Assembly: GCA_021736965.1 (NCBI GenBank)
Contig: JAIPEV010000082.1
Coordinates: 1 to 7,377 of the forward strand
Source of the DNA: Halanaerobiales bacterium
Lineage (GTDB): Bacteria; Bacillota; Halanaerobiia; Halanaerobiales; M55B127
Reading direction: 5' to 3'
Length of the DNA stretch: 7,377 bases
Part shown: piece after piece, positions 1-6,156 of the stretch
Numbering within the stretch: position 1 is the first letter of the stretch
How the letters are laid out: each line of letters starts with the position of its first letter
Notes under the pieces: generated by a model
The model's input: the letters and a program-made list of their open reading frames with translations, nothing else
Databases searched by the model: none
What the model was told of the DNA's origin: nothing
Translations under genes and position numbers: made by a program

Positions 1-344
1 AGTTAAAAAAACTTGCTATTACAGTTAAAGAAACTTCACTTTGTGGTCTAGGAAAGACAGCACCTAATCCAGTATTAACTACATTAAGATATTTTAAAGA
101 TGAATATATATCACATATTGAAGATAAAAAATGTCCATCTCTACAGTGTAGTAATCTAGTAGATATCTACCTTAATCAGGAGATCTGTTTAGAATGTGGC
201 CAGTGTATTAAAAACTGTCCAGTTGATGCAATATCAGATGACTTTGTTGTTGATAACAGGATATGTACAAGGTGCAATACCTGTATTCAGGTATGCCCGG
301 TTGATGCAATAAGTCGTGTTAAAAGAGGTGAAATTAATGGATAA
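1..344 (+). CDS. NuoF/HndC-like NADH-binding flavoprotein subunit, C-terminal part (5' truncated)
   Basis: Only the last 113 codons are in the window; the first complete codon begins at 3 and the stop is at 342-344. The segment TSLCGLGKTAPNP (Cys codon at 42) matches the end of the NuoF-type [4Fe-4S] domain, where this Cys is the fourth ligand of the cluster that receives electrons from FMN. A C-x4-C pair follows (codons 132 and 147). Then come two ferredoxin motifs of the form CX2CX2CX3CP, with Cys codons at 186/195/204/216 and 264/273/282/294. This extra 2x[4Fe-4S] tail is absent from ordinary complex I NuoF but typical of soluble HndC/HydB-type subunits of NAD(P)-linked hydrogenases, formate dehydrogenases and bifurcating transhydrogenases. 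The FMN and NADH sites would lie upstream and cannot be seen. The 8-bp overlap with the next gene implies translational coupling and a shared complex. The family is clear; the partner enzyme is inferred. Confidence 0.85.
   Translation, partial: LKKLAITVKETSLCGLGKTAPNPVLTTLRYFKDEYISHIEDKKCPSLQCSNLVDIYLNQEICLECGQCIKNCPVDAISDDFVVDNRICTRCNTCIQVCPVDAISRVKRGEING
324..331 (+). promoter_or_regulatory. Shine-Dalgarno deciding the start at 337
   Basis: A GAGGTG core (325-330) lies 6 nt before ATG 337, inside the end of the upstream reading frame. It favours 337 over the in-frame GTG at 316, which has no comparable site in front of it and would add seven residues (MLKEVKL) not needed by the ferredoxin fold. 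Confidence 0.75.
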
Positions 345-2373
345 AGTAAATATAAAAATAGATGGAAAAGAAGTTGAAGCAAAACAAGGTAAAACGATCT
401 TAGAAGTAGCAAAAGAGAACAAAATATCTATTCCTACTCTCTGTTATCATGAACAAATATCAAAAACTACATCCTGTCAACTTTGTCTGGTAAAGGATAA
501 AAATACGGGAAACTATGTACCAAGTTGTTCACTTCAAATAACTGAAGGGATGGATATTGAAGCAACTAGTGATGATATATTTGAGATGAGAAAGACAGCT
601 TTAAATCTGCTTTTATCTGAGCATTCTGGTGACTGTGAAGCACCCTGTACAATGGCCTGTCCTGCTGGTATTCAAATTGAAGAGTACTTAAGAGCAGCCC
701 GAAAAGGAGATTTTAAAGAAACATTAAAGATAATTAAAAAAAGGTTACCGTTACCGCTCTCAATTGGGAGAGTATGTCCTAGATTCTGTGAACAGGACTG
801 TAGACGTAATATAATCGATGATCAGGCAGTTAATATTAATGATATCAAAAGGTTTGCTGCTGATCTACATTACGAAGATTACTTAGAAGAACTACCAGAA
901 CTTACTGATAGTAAGGTTGCAATTGTTGGAGCTGGTCCTGCCGGTTATGCAATAGCATACTACTTAAGATTAAAAGGAATCAAGTCAGACCTTTATGATA
1001 TGATGCCTAAACCAGGTGGAATGCTTCGTTATGGAATTCCTGAGTATAGATTACCAAAAGATATTTTAGATACAGAGTTAGCTCATTTTGAAAAGATGAG
1101 TGGTATTAAGATTTACTGTAATAAAAAGTTAGGTCAAGATCTTAAACTTGATAAGCTAAAAGAAGACTATGATGCTGTAGCTATTACTATTGGTAGTTGG
1201 TCTTCCAGTTCGATGCGAACTAAAGGTGAAGAGCTAGCTATTGGTGGTATAAACTATCTTGAAGAGATCGCTTTAGATGACTGGTCTGGTGATGACCCCG
1301 GTGAAACTTTAATTATTGGTGGTGGAAACACTGCTATGGACTGTGCCCGAACTTCAGTTCGTCTAACAGATAAACCGGTTAGAGTTCTCTATCGTAGAAC
1401 TGATAAACAGATGCCTGCAGATCAAATAGAGTTACAAGAGGCCAAAGAAGAAGATGTTAAGTTTAAGTTTTTAACCCAACCAGTTGCCTTAAGAGAAGAA
1501 GGTGACAAAAAAATATTAACCTGTGTTAAAATGAAGTTAGGTGAAAAAGATGCTTCTGGTCGTAGAAAACCGATTCCAATAGAGGGTAGTGAATTTGAAG
1601 TAAAAGCAGATACTGTAATTGCTGCAATCGGGCAAAGTACTGATCTTCCTGAAGGGATACCAAGTAATAAATGGGGAGATGTTGAAGTTAATCAAGATAA
1701 TTATCATGTGACCGATAATGTATTTTCTGCTGGAGACTGTGTAACAGGACCTGCGACAGTAGTTGAAGCAATTGCTGCAGGTCGACAAACAGCTTTAAGT
1801 ATGGGAGCTTTTCTTGCTGGAAAAGAGTTTAAAAGAGACTATAAGATAAATGTATCGAGGGGACACTGGCAGTCCTTAACTAAAGAAGAAATAGTATTAA
1901 TTAAAGATCCTGTAAAAAGAAGTAGAGCAGAACTTGAATATATAGATGATAAAAAAAGAGTTAGTACTTTTAAAGAGACCAATAAGACACTAACAGAAAA
2001 AGAGGTCAAAAAGGAAGCAGAAAGATGTATAGAATGTAGTTGTTCATATAAAGAAGACTGTCAGCTAAAAGATTATTCTGAAGAGTATAAAGCTGATCCA
2101 GAAGCAATGGTTGGAGAAAAAGTGATCTTCGATTATGATATGAGACATCCTGAAATTATAAGAGACCCAGGAAAATGTATTAAATGTGAAGCATGTATAA
2201 AGGTGTGTAAAGAAGTTGTAAATAAATATTTACTGGAATTTAAAGAGCGAGGTTACTATACAAGAGTAGGTACAGAGTTTGAAAAGCCACTTCCAGTTGA
2301 CTGTACAGACTGTGGTGAATGTATAGATATCTGTCCTGTAGGAGCCCTTGATTGGAAAAGTAAAAAGAGATAA
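337..2373 (+). CDS. Composite [2Fe-2S]/GltD-like FAD-NADPH/2x[4Fe-4S] oxidoreductase subunit
   Basis: This 678-residue cytoplasmic protein has no signal peptide or membrane segment. Residues 1-75 form a NuoG/HydA-like [2Fe-2S] domain with Cys36, 47, 50 and 64 (CX10CX2CX13C). Residues 96-155 carry His96, Cys100, 104, 108 and then GRVCPRFCEQDC (Cys147, 151, 155), a GltD-type Fe-S front. The FAD site GAGPAG is at 198-203, followed by GGMLRYGIPEYRLP. The second nucleotide site is GGGNTA (328-333) with YRR at 352-354, the arginine pattern linked to NADPH in GltD and NfnB. The closing FAD motif is at 465-484 (AGDCVTGPATVVEAI). Then come a Cys cluster (564, 567, 569, 575) and two CX2CX2CX3C motifs (614-624 and 656-666). 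It probably passes electrons between NADPH/FAD and the upstream NuoF-like subunit. Relatives include StnABC-type transhydrogenases, SfrAB-type NADPH oxidoreductases and formate dehydrogenase partners; which one applies is inference. Confidence 0.85.
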   Translation: MDKVNIKIDGKEVEAKQGKTILEVAKENKISIPTLCYHEQISKTTSCQLCLVKDKNTGNYVPSCSLQITEGMDIEATSDDIFEMRKTALNLLLSEHSGDCEAPCTMACPAGIQIEEYLRAARKGDFKETLKIIKKRLPLPLSIGRVCPRFCEQDCRRNIIDDQAVNINDIKRFAADLHYEDYLEELPELTDSKVAIVGAGPAGYAIAYYLRLKGIKSDLYDMMPKPGGMLRYGIPEYRLPKDILDTELAHFEKMSGIKIYCNKKLGQDLKLDKLKEDYDAVAITIGSWSSSSMRTKGEELAIGGINYLEEIALDDWSGDDPGETLIIGGGNTAMDCARTSVRLTDKPVRVLYRRTDKQMPADQIELQEAKEEDVKFKFLTQPVALREEGDKKILTCVKMKLGEKDASGRRKPIPIEGSEFEVKADTVIAAIGQSTDLPEGIPSNKWGDVEVNQDNYHVTDNVFSAGDCVTGPATVVEAIAAGRQTALSMGAFLAGKEFKRDYKINVSRGHWQSLTKEEIVLIKDPVKRSRAELEYIDDKKRVSTFKETNKTLTEKEVKKEAERCIECSCSYKEDCQLKDYSEEYKADPEAMVGEKVIFDYDMRHPEIIRDPGKCIKCEACIKVCKEVVNKYLLEFKERGYYTRVGTEFEKPLPVDCTDCGECIDICPVGALDWKSKKR

Positions 2374-2390
2374 AAATAATCTGATAAAAT

Positions 2391-2418
2391 GAGAGCTAGG
2401 GATTTATCCTTAGCTCTC
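2391..2418 (+). terminator. Strong hairpin between the redox operon and ispA; possible terminator
   Basis: A 12-bp stem (2391-2402 with 2407-2418, one G-U pair at 2399/2410) closes a TTTA loop. It starts 17 nt after the upstream stop codon. Only three T residues follow (2419-2421), so it is weak as an intrinsic terminator and may allow readthrough or act as an mRNA 3'-end stabiliser. It is the only clear break between the oxidoreductase genes and the isoprenoid genes. Confidence 0.5.
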
Positions 2419-2440
2419 TTTCAAAAGGTGGTATCAATTT

Positions 2441-3331
2441 ATGTTAAAAATAGATAAGGTAATTAAGTTTGAAAAAAATAAAATAGACAATCTAATAGTA
2501 GAGATAGTTAATAAGTTTAGAAAAAAAACTGACTCTTCATATAATACCATCATAGATGCAATGGAATATTCATTAAAGGCTGGTGGCAAAAGAATCAGAC
2601 CTATTTTAACTGTAAAGGTTGCTGAGATGTTAAAAGGAGATATAAAAGCCGCCTATCAAGCTGGAACTGCAATTGAGTTTATTCATACCTATTCTTTGAT
2701 TCATGATGACCTACCAACTATTGATGATGATGATTATAGGAGAGGCCAGTTGAGTAATCATAAGGTTTTTGGTGAAGGTATTGCCTTACTGGCTGGAGAT
2801 GCTTTATTAACTATGGCTTTTGAACTTTTAACCAAGATTAATATTGAAGCTGAAAAGAAGTTAAAAATCATTGAACTAATCTCAGATAAGGCAGGTTATA
2901 GGGGGATGATTGGAGGTCAGGTTCTTGATATTAAGTTTGAAAATGATAGTATTAATCTAAATAAATTAACTAAAGTACATTCTCTAAAAACAGGAGCTTT
3001 ATTTAAAGCTTCAATTCTTAGCGGGGCTTACTGTAGTGACTTTACAGAACAGGAATATAAATCTCTCAATAAATATGGCGAAAATCTTGGGTTGTTATTT
3101 CAAATTACCGATGATATCTTAGATCAAACTGGAACCATAGAAAAATTAGGTAAAAGTACGGGTAGTGATCAGAGATTAAACAAGAGCACTTATCCTAATT
3201 TATTAGGCTTAGATGGAGCAAAAAAGAAGGCAGAAAAAACTTTAAATAAGGCGAAAAAATCAGTTCAAGACTTTTCAAACAGTTCATTTTTATTAAATCT
3301 TGTAGACTATATATATAATAGGGATCATTAA
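2441..3331 (+). CDS. ispA: Polyprenyl (farnesyl/geranyl) diphosphate synthase
   Basis: This is a 296-residue trans-prenyltransferase of the FPP/GGPP synthase family, a cytosolic Mg-dependent enzyme that condenses isopentenyl diphosphate with allylic diphosphates. Visible motifs are GGKRIRP (48-54); the first Asp-rich motif DDLPTIDDDD (89-98), of the DDX4D bacterial form, followed by YRRG; KTG (183-185); the second Asp-rich motif DDILD (224-228) in FQITDDILD; and a GSD...STYP region (241-252). Tyr85, five residues before the first motif, matches bacterial farnesyl synthases, so a C15 product is likely, though geranylgeranyl cannot be excluded. ATG 2441 follows AAGGTGG (2425-2431) with a 9-nt spacer. 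Length is normal for the family. dxs lies downstream as in many Firmicutes, but the usual xseB neighbour is absent upstream. No convincing promoter was seen in the 67-bp leader, so it may rely partly on readthrough. Confidence 0.95.
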   Translation: MLKIDKVIKFEKNKIDNLIVEIVNKFRKKTDSSYNTIIDAMEYSLKAGGKRIRPILTVKVAEMLKGDIKAAYQAGTAIEFIHTYSLIHDDLPTIDDDDYRRGQLSNHKVFGEGIALLAGDALLTMAFELLTKINIEAEKKLKIIELISDKAGYRGMIGGQVLDIKFENDSINLNKLTKVHSLKTGALFKASILSGAYCSDFTEQEYKSLNKYGENLGLLFQITDDILDQTGTIEKLGKSTGSDQRLNKSTYPNLLGLDGAKKKAEKTLNKAKKSVQDFSNSSFLLNLVDYIYNRDH

Positions 3332-3360
3332 TTGCAGCTAAAACTTTCTTATGTTATAAT
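3332..3360 (+). promoter_or_regulatory. Predicted sigma-A-type promoter for dxs
   Basis: TATAAT (3355-3360) is a perfect -10 box preceded by TG at 3352-3353, giving an extended -10. A 17-nt spacer separates it from TTGCAG (3332-3337), which matches only the TTG half of the -35 consensus. The predicted transcript start is near 3367, leaving a leader of about 73 nt before dxs. The site begins directly after the ispA stop codon, which suggests that dxs, tlyA and nadK can be transcribed independently of ispA. Confidence 0.6.
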
Positions 3361-3370
3361 TATTATGCTT

Positions 3371-3387
3371 TTGAATAATATTGAATA
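3371..3387 (+). repeat. Tandem TTGAATA pair in the dxs leader
   Basis: TTGAATA occurs at 3371-3377 and again at 3381-3387, a period of 10 bp, placing both copies on the same helical face just past the predicted transcript start. It could be an operator half-site pair, or chance in AT-rich DNA. No regulator can be named from this. Confidence 0.35.
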
Positions 3388-3412
3388 GATAAAGAAATGA
3401 CTATTCTTTATC
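3388..3412 (+). other. Leader hairpin upstream of dxs
   Basis: GATAAAGAA (3388-3396) is the exact reverse complement of TTCTTTATC (3404-3412), giving a 9-bp stem with a 7-nt loop. An alternative 6-bp pairing, GAATAG (3383-3388) with CTATTC (3401-3406), uses the same right arm and excludes the first. The hairpin ends 10 nt before the dxs ribosome-binding site and has no T-run after it, so it is a leader RNA structure and not a terminator. Confidence 0.45.
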
Positions 3413-3422
3413 ATGTAATACT

Positions 3423-3431
3423 GGTGGGGGG
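3423..3431 (+). promoter_or_regulatory. G-rich ribosome-binding site of dxs
   Basis: GGTGGGGGG sits 8 nt before ATG 3440. It is an unusual all-purine variant with a run of six G, in an otherwise A/T-dominated leader. A similar G-run (GAGGGGG, 7199-7205) precedes argR. Confidence 0.65.
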
Positions 3432-3439
3432 AAATATAA

Positions 3440-5353
3440 ATGAGTAAATTGCTTGATCAGATTGATAGTCCAAAACAACTAAAAAAACTTTCAAATAAAG
3501 AACTTAATATATTATCTAAAGAGATCAGAGATTTTTTATTGGATACTATCTCTGAAACCGGGGGACATCTTGCTTCAAATTTAGGTGTAGTAGAACTAAC
3601 AATTGCTTTACATTACCATCTAAATAGCCCTCAAGATAAGATAGTTTGGGATGTTGGACATCAAAGTTATACACATAAAATACTAACTGGAAGAAAGGAT
3701 AGAATGTCTACAATTCGACAAAAAGATGGACTCAGTGGTTACTTAAAAAAAAGTGAAAGCGAACATGATATAATTGAAGCTGGTCATACAAGTACATCAA
3801 TATCATCTGCTTTAGGACTTGCTTTGGCAAGAAAAAAATTTAATAGAGACCAAAAGATTTACTCTGTGATTGGAGATGGGGCTTTAACGGCTGGAATGGC
3901 CTTTGAAGCTTTAAATAATGTGGGACATCTCAAAGAGAAGATGAATGTAATATTAAATGATAATAATATGTCGATATCTCCTAATGTGGGAGCAATTTCT
4001 AACTATCTAACAAAGGTTAGAACCGATCCGGTAATAAGTAAATTAAAGGATGATATCGAGTTTATTATCGAAAAAATTCCCAAAATAGGGGGCGGAGTTG
4101 CCAAAGCGGTTGAGAGAGTAAAAAAAGGTTTGAAGTATGTATTTATTACAGGAATACTCTTCGAAGAGTTAGGTTTTACCTATCTTGGCCCAATTGATGG
4201 GCATAATATTGAACAGTTACTTCAAAACTTCAAAAAAGCAGATAAGATTGATGGACCTGTATTAATTCATATTCATACAACAAAAGGAAAAGGATATAAT
4301 CTGGCTGAAGAAAAGCCAAGCAAGTATCATGGTGTTTCTCCTTTCGATATAACAAATGGTGAGAGTAAAAGTCATCGTAAGTATAAAACTTACAGTCAGG
4401 TCTTTGGCCATACTGCCTGTAAAATAAGGAAAAAGCTAGGCAATCAAGTTGTTGCAATAACAGCAGCTATGGCTTCTGGAACAGGTTTGGATATCTTTCA
4501 AGAAGAATACCCAGAAGATTTTTATGATGTTGGAATTGCTGAACAACATGCAATTACTTTATCAGCTGGCATGGCCCGTGGTGGTTTAAAACCACTTGTT
4601 TCAATATATTCTACATTTATGCAAAGGGCTTATGATCAAATAATTGAAGATGTTGCCTTACAGAATCTACCGATTTCATTATTTTTAGATAGAGCCGGTT
4701 TAGTAGGTGATGATGGTGAAACCCATCATGGAGCTTTTGATTTAAGTTATCTTCGTTTAATTCCAAATATGGTAATAATGGCTCCAAGGGATGAAAATAT
4801 GTTACAGCATATGGTCTGGACCTCTGTTTTACATCAAGGCCCTTCAGCGGTTAGATATCCAAGAGGAGAAGGTATCGGGGTCAGTCTGGATGATGAAATG
4901 AAAGAGATCGAACTAGGGACTGCCGAAATTTTAACTGATCCAGGAGATATCTTAATTTTGTCGGTGGGTTCAATGGTAAATCCATCCCTAGAAGCAGCAA
5001 AAATGCTAAAAAATATGGGAATTAAAGCAGAAGTAATAGATGCTAGGTTTGTAAAACCACTTGATCAGAAGTTATTATTAGAGAAGTTTGCAAAGTATGA
5101 AAAGGTAGTAACGGTTGAAGAAAACACTCTAAATGGTGGTTTTGGTAGTGGAGTAATTGAATTTATAAAAGATAAAAATATTAAGGGAATATCAATCAAA
5201 AGACTTGGCTTACCCGATGAGTTTGTAACACACGGTACTATGAGTGAGCTTAGGGCAATCTATAACTTAGATTCAGAAGGAATTACAAAGATTACTGAGG
5301 CTTTCTTTAAGGGAAACCTGGAGGGAGAACTGTGGCCACCAAAGAACGCATAG
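3440..5353 (+). CDS. dxs: 1-deoxy-D-xylulose-5-phosphate synthase
   Basis: Dxs is a ThDP-dependent enzyme joining pyruvate and glyceraldehyde 3-phosphate, with CO2 release, to give DXP. This is the first MEP-pathway step and also feeds thiamine and pyridoxal synthesis. The 637-residue protein is full length. It shows GGHLASN with His43, GHQSY with His74, and the ThDP/Mg motif GDG (145-147) ending in NDNNMSIS with ligands Asp146 and Asn175. Further motifs are EELGFTYLGPIDGHN (242-256), KYHGVSPF (295-302), the catalytic Glu368 in DVGIAEQH, DRAGLVG (417-423) and THHG with His429. The C-terminal transketolase domain carries ENTLNGGFGSG (561-571). One difference from many homologues is Glu403 in DQIIEDV, where a histidine is common. 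ATG 3440 is chosen for its strong ribosome-binding site and the family-typical MSKLLDQIDSP beginning. It has its own predicted promoter, and its last 22 bp overlap tlyA. Confidence 0.97.
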   Translation: MSKLLDQIDSPKQLKKLSNKELNILSKEIRDFLLDTISETGGHLASNLGVVELTIALHYHLNSPQDKIVWDVGHQSYTHKILTGRKDRMSTIRQKDGLSGYLKKSESEHDIIEAGHTSTSISSALGLALARKKFNRDQKIYSVIGDGALTAGMAFEALNNVGHLKEKMNVILNDNNMSISPNVGAISNYLTKVRTDPVISKLKDDIEFIIEKIPKIGGGVAKAVERVKKGLKYVFITGILFEELGFTYLGPIDGHNIEQLLQNFKKADKIDGPVLIHIHTTKGKGYNLAEEKPSKYHGVSPFDITNGESKSHRKYKTYSQVFGHTACKIRKKLGNQVVAITAAMASGTGLDIFQEEYPEDFYDVGIAEQHAITLSAGMARGGLKPLVSIYSTFMQRAYDQIIEDVALQNLPISLFLDRAGLVGDDGETHHGAFDLSYLRLIPNMVIMAPRDENMLQHMVWTSVLHQGPSAVRYPRGEGIGVSLDDEMKEIELGTAEILTDPGDILILSVGSMVNPSLEAAKMLKNMGIKAEVIDARFVKPLDQKLLLEKFAKYEKVVTVEENTLNGGFGSGVIEFIKDKNIKGISIKRLGLPDEFVTHGTMSELRAIYNLDSEGITKITEAFFKGNLEGELWPPKNA

Positions 5354-6147
5354 ATATAATTTTAACTAAAAAAGGTTTTTATAATTCGAGAAACAAGGCC
5401 AAGCGAGCAATAATGGCTGGAGAAGTTTATGTTAACGATCAAATAATAGATAAACCTGGTACCAAGGTTAAAATAAATTCTAATATAGAGATCAAAGCTA
5501 ACTCACTACCATATGTTAGTAGAGGTGGTCTAAAGTTAGCAAAAGCGATTGAAGTATTTAAGATAGACCCTAAAGGTAAAGAGGTCTTTGATATAGGAGC
5601 CTCTACAGGAGGATTTACAGACTGCCTCTTACAAAATGGAGCAAAAAAGGTTTATGCTATCGATGTTGGTTATGGTCAGTTAGCCTGGAAACTAAGACAG
5701 GATGACAGGGTTGAGGTTATAGAAAGAACCAACTTTAGACATCTTGAGTTTGAAGATTTACCTATTTTAGTACCTTTAATTGTTACTGATGTTTCTTTTA
5801 TCTCACTACGTCTGATAGTTCCCAAAACATTAAAATTTTTAACTGATGATGGTCAGATAGTTGCACTTATTAAACCCCAGTTTGAAGCCGGTCGAGATCG
5901 AGTAGGCAAAAAGGGAATTATTAATAATAAGGATGTTCATCTAGAGGTAATAACTAAACTCAGTCAATTTTTTGACCAGCTCAATTTAAGGCTAAAAGGA
6001 CTTGACTATTCACCAATAAAAGGGGCAACAAGTAAAAACATTGAATTCTTAATATATATGCAAAAAGATAATAACTTTAATAATGATTTATTTAAATGGG
6101 GAAAGCTGATAAAAGAAGTAGTAAATAAAGCCCACCAAGATCTTTAA
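5332..6147 (+). CDS. tlyA: TlyA-family rRNA 2'-O-methyltransferase (S4 + FtsJ-like domains)
   Basis: This 271-residue cytosolic SAM-dependent ribose 2'-O-methyltransferase is of the TlyA (hemolysin A) family, which methylates 16S and/or 23S rRNA cytidines. Residues 1-60 form an S4 RNA-binding domain, followed by the linker YVSRGG (61-66). The Rossmann-type methyltransferase starts with the SAM motif DIGASTGGFTD (87-97), then YAIDVGYGQLAWKLR (108-122), TDVSFISL (152-159) and LIKPQFEAGR (179-188). The catalytic set known in mycobacterial TlyA is matched by Lys68, Asp153, Lys181 and Glu238. GTG 5332 is chosen because GGAGGGAG (5320-5327) precedes it and it gives a complete S4 domain; the next in-frame ATG would remove part of that domain. 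The 22-bp overlap with dxs predicts translational coupling. Older names such as hemolysin or RrmJ-like are misleading. Whether it modifies one or both subunits cannot be told from sequence. Confidence 0.95.
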   Translation: MATKERIDIILTKKGFYNSRNKAKRAIMAGEVYVNDQIIDKPGTKVKINSNIEIKANSLPYVSRGGLKLAKAIEVFKIDPKGKEVFDIGASTGGFTDCLLQNGAKKVYAIDVGYGQLAWKLRQDDRVEVIERTNFRHLEFEDLPILVPLIVTDVSFISLRLIVPKTLKFLTDDGQIVALIKPQFEAGRDRVGKKGIINNKDVHLEVITKLSQFFDQLNLRLKGLDYSPIKGATSKNIEFLIYMQKDNNFNNDLFKWGKLIKEVVNKAHQDL

Positions 6148-6149
6148 AA

Positions 6150-6156
6150 AGAGGAG
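6150..6156 (+). promoter_or_regulatory. Shine-Dalgarno abutting the nadK TTG codon
   Basis: AGAGGAG ends at 6156, directly against TTG 6157, leaving no spacer. The same site is 9 nt from the in-frame ATT at 6166, the usual distance for initiation. The choice of start for nadK depends on this element. Confidence 0.6.

Noticed and set aside
316..336. In-frame GTG at 316 as the start of the composite oxidoreductase
   Set aside because: It has no ribosome-binding site, would lengthen the overlap with the upstream gene to 29 bp, and adds residues outside the ferredoxin fold. ATG 337 has GAGGTG 6 nt upstream.
1537..1788. Minus-strand open frame inside the composite oxidoreductase gene
   Set aside because: It is antisense to the strongly conserved GltD-like domain, lacks a ribosome-binding site and has no recognisable motif. 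The minus-strand frames at 234-422 and 4230-4457 were rejected for the same reasons.
2348..2376. Possible ispA promoter TTGATT-17-TAAAAA overlapping the end of the preceding gene
   Set aside because: Both boxes match only four of six consensus bases, and A/T-rich DNA gives such matches often. Not strong enough to annotate.
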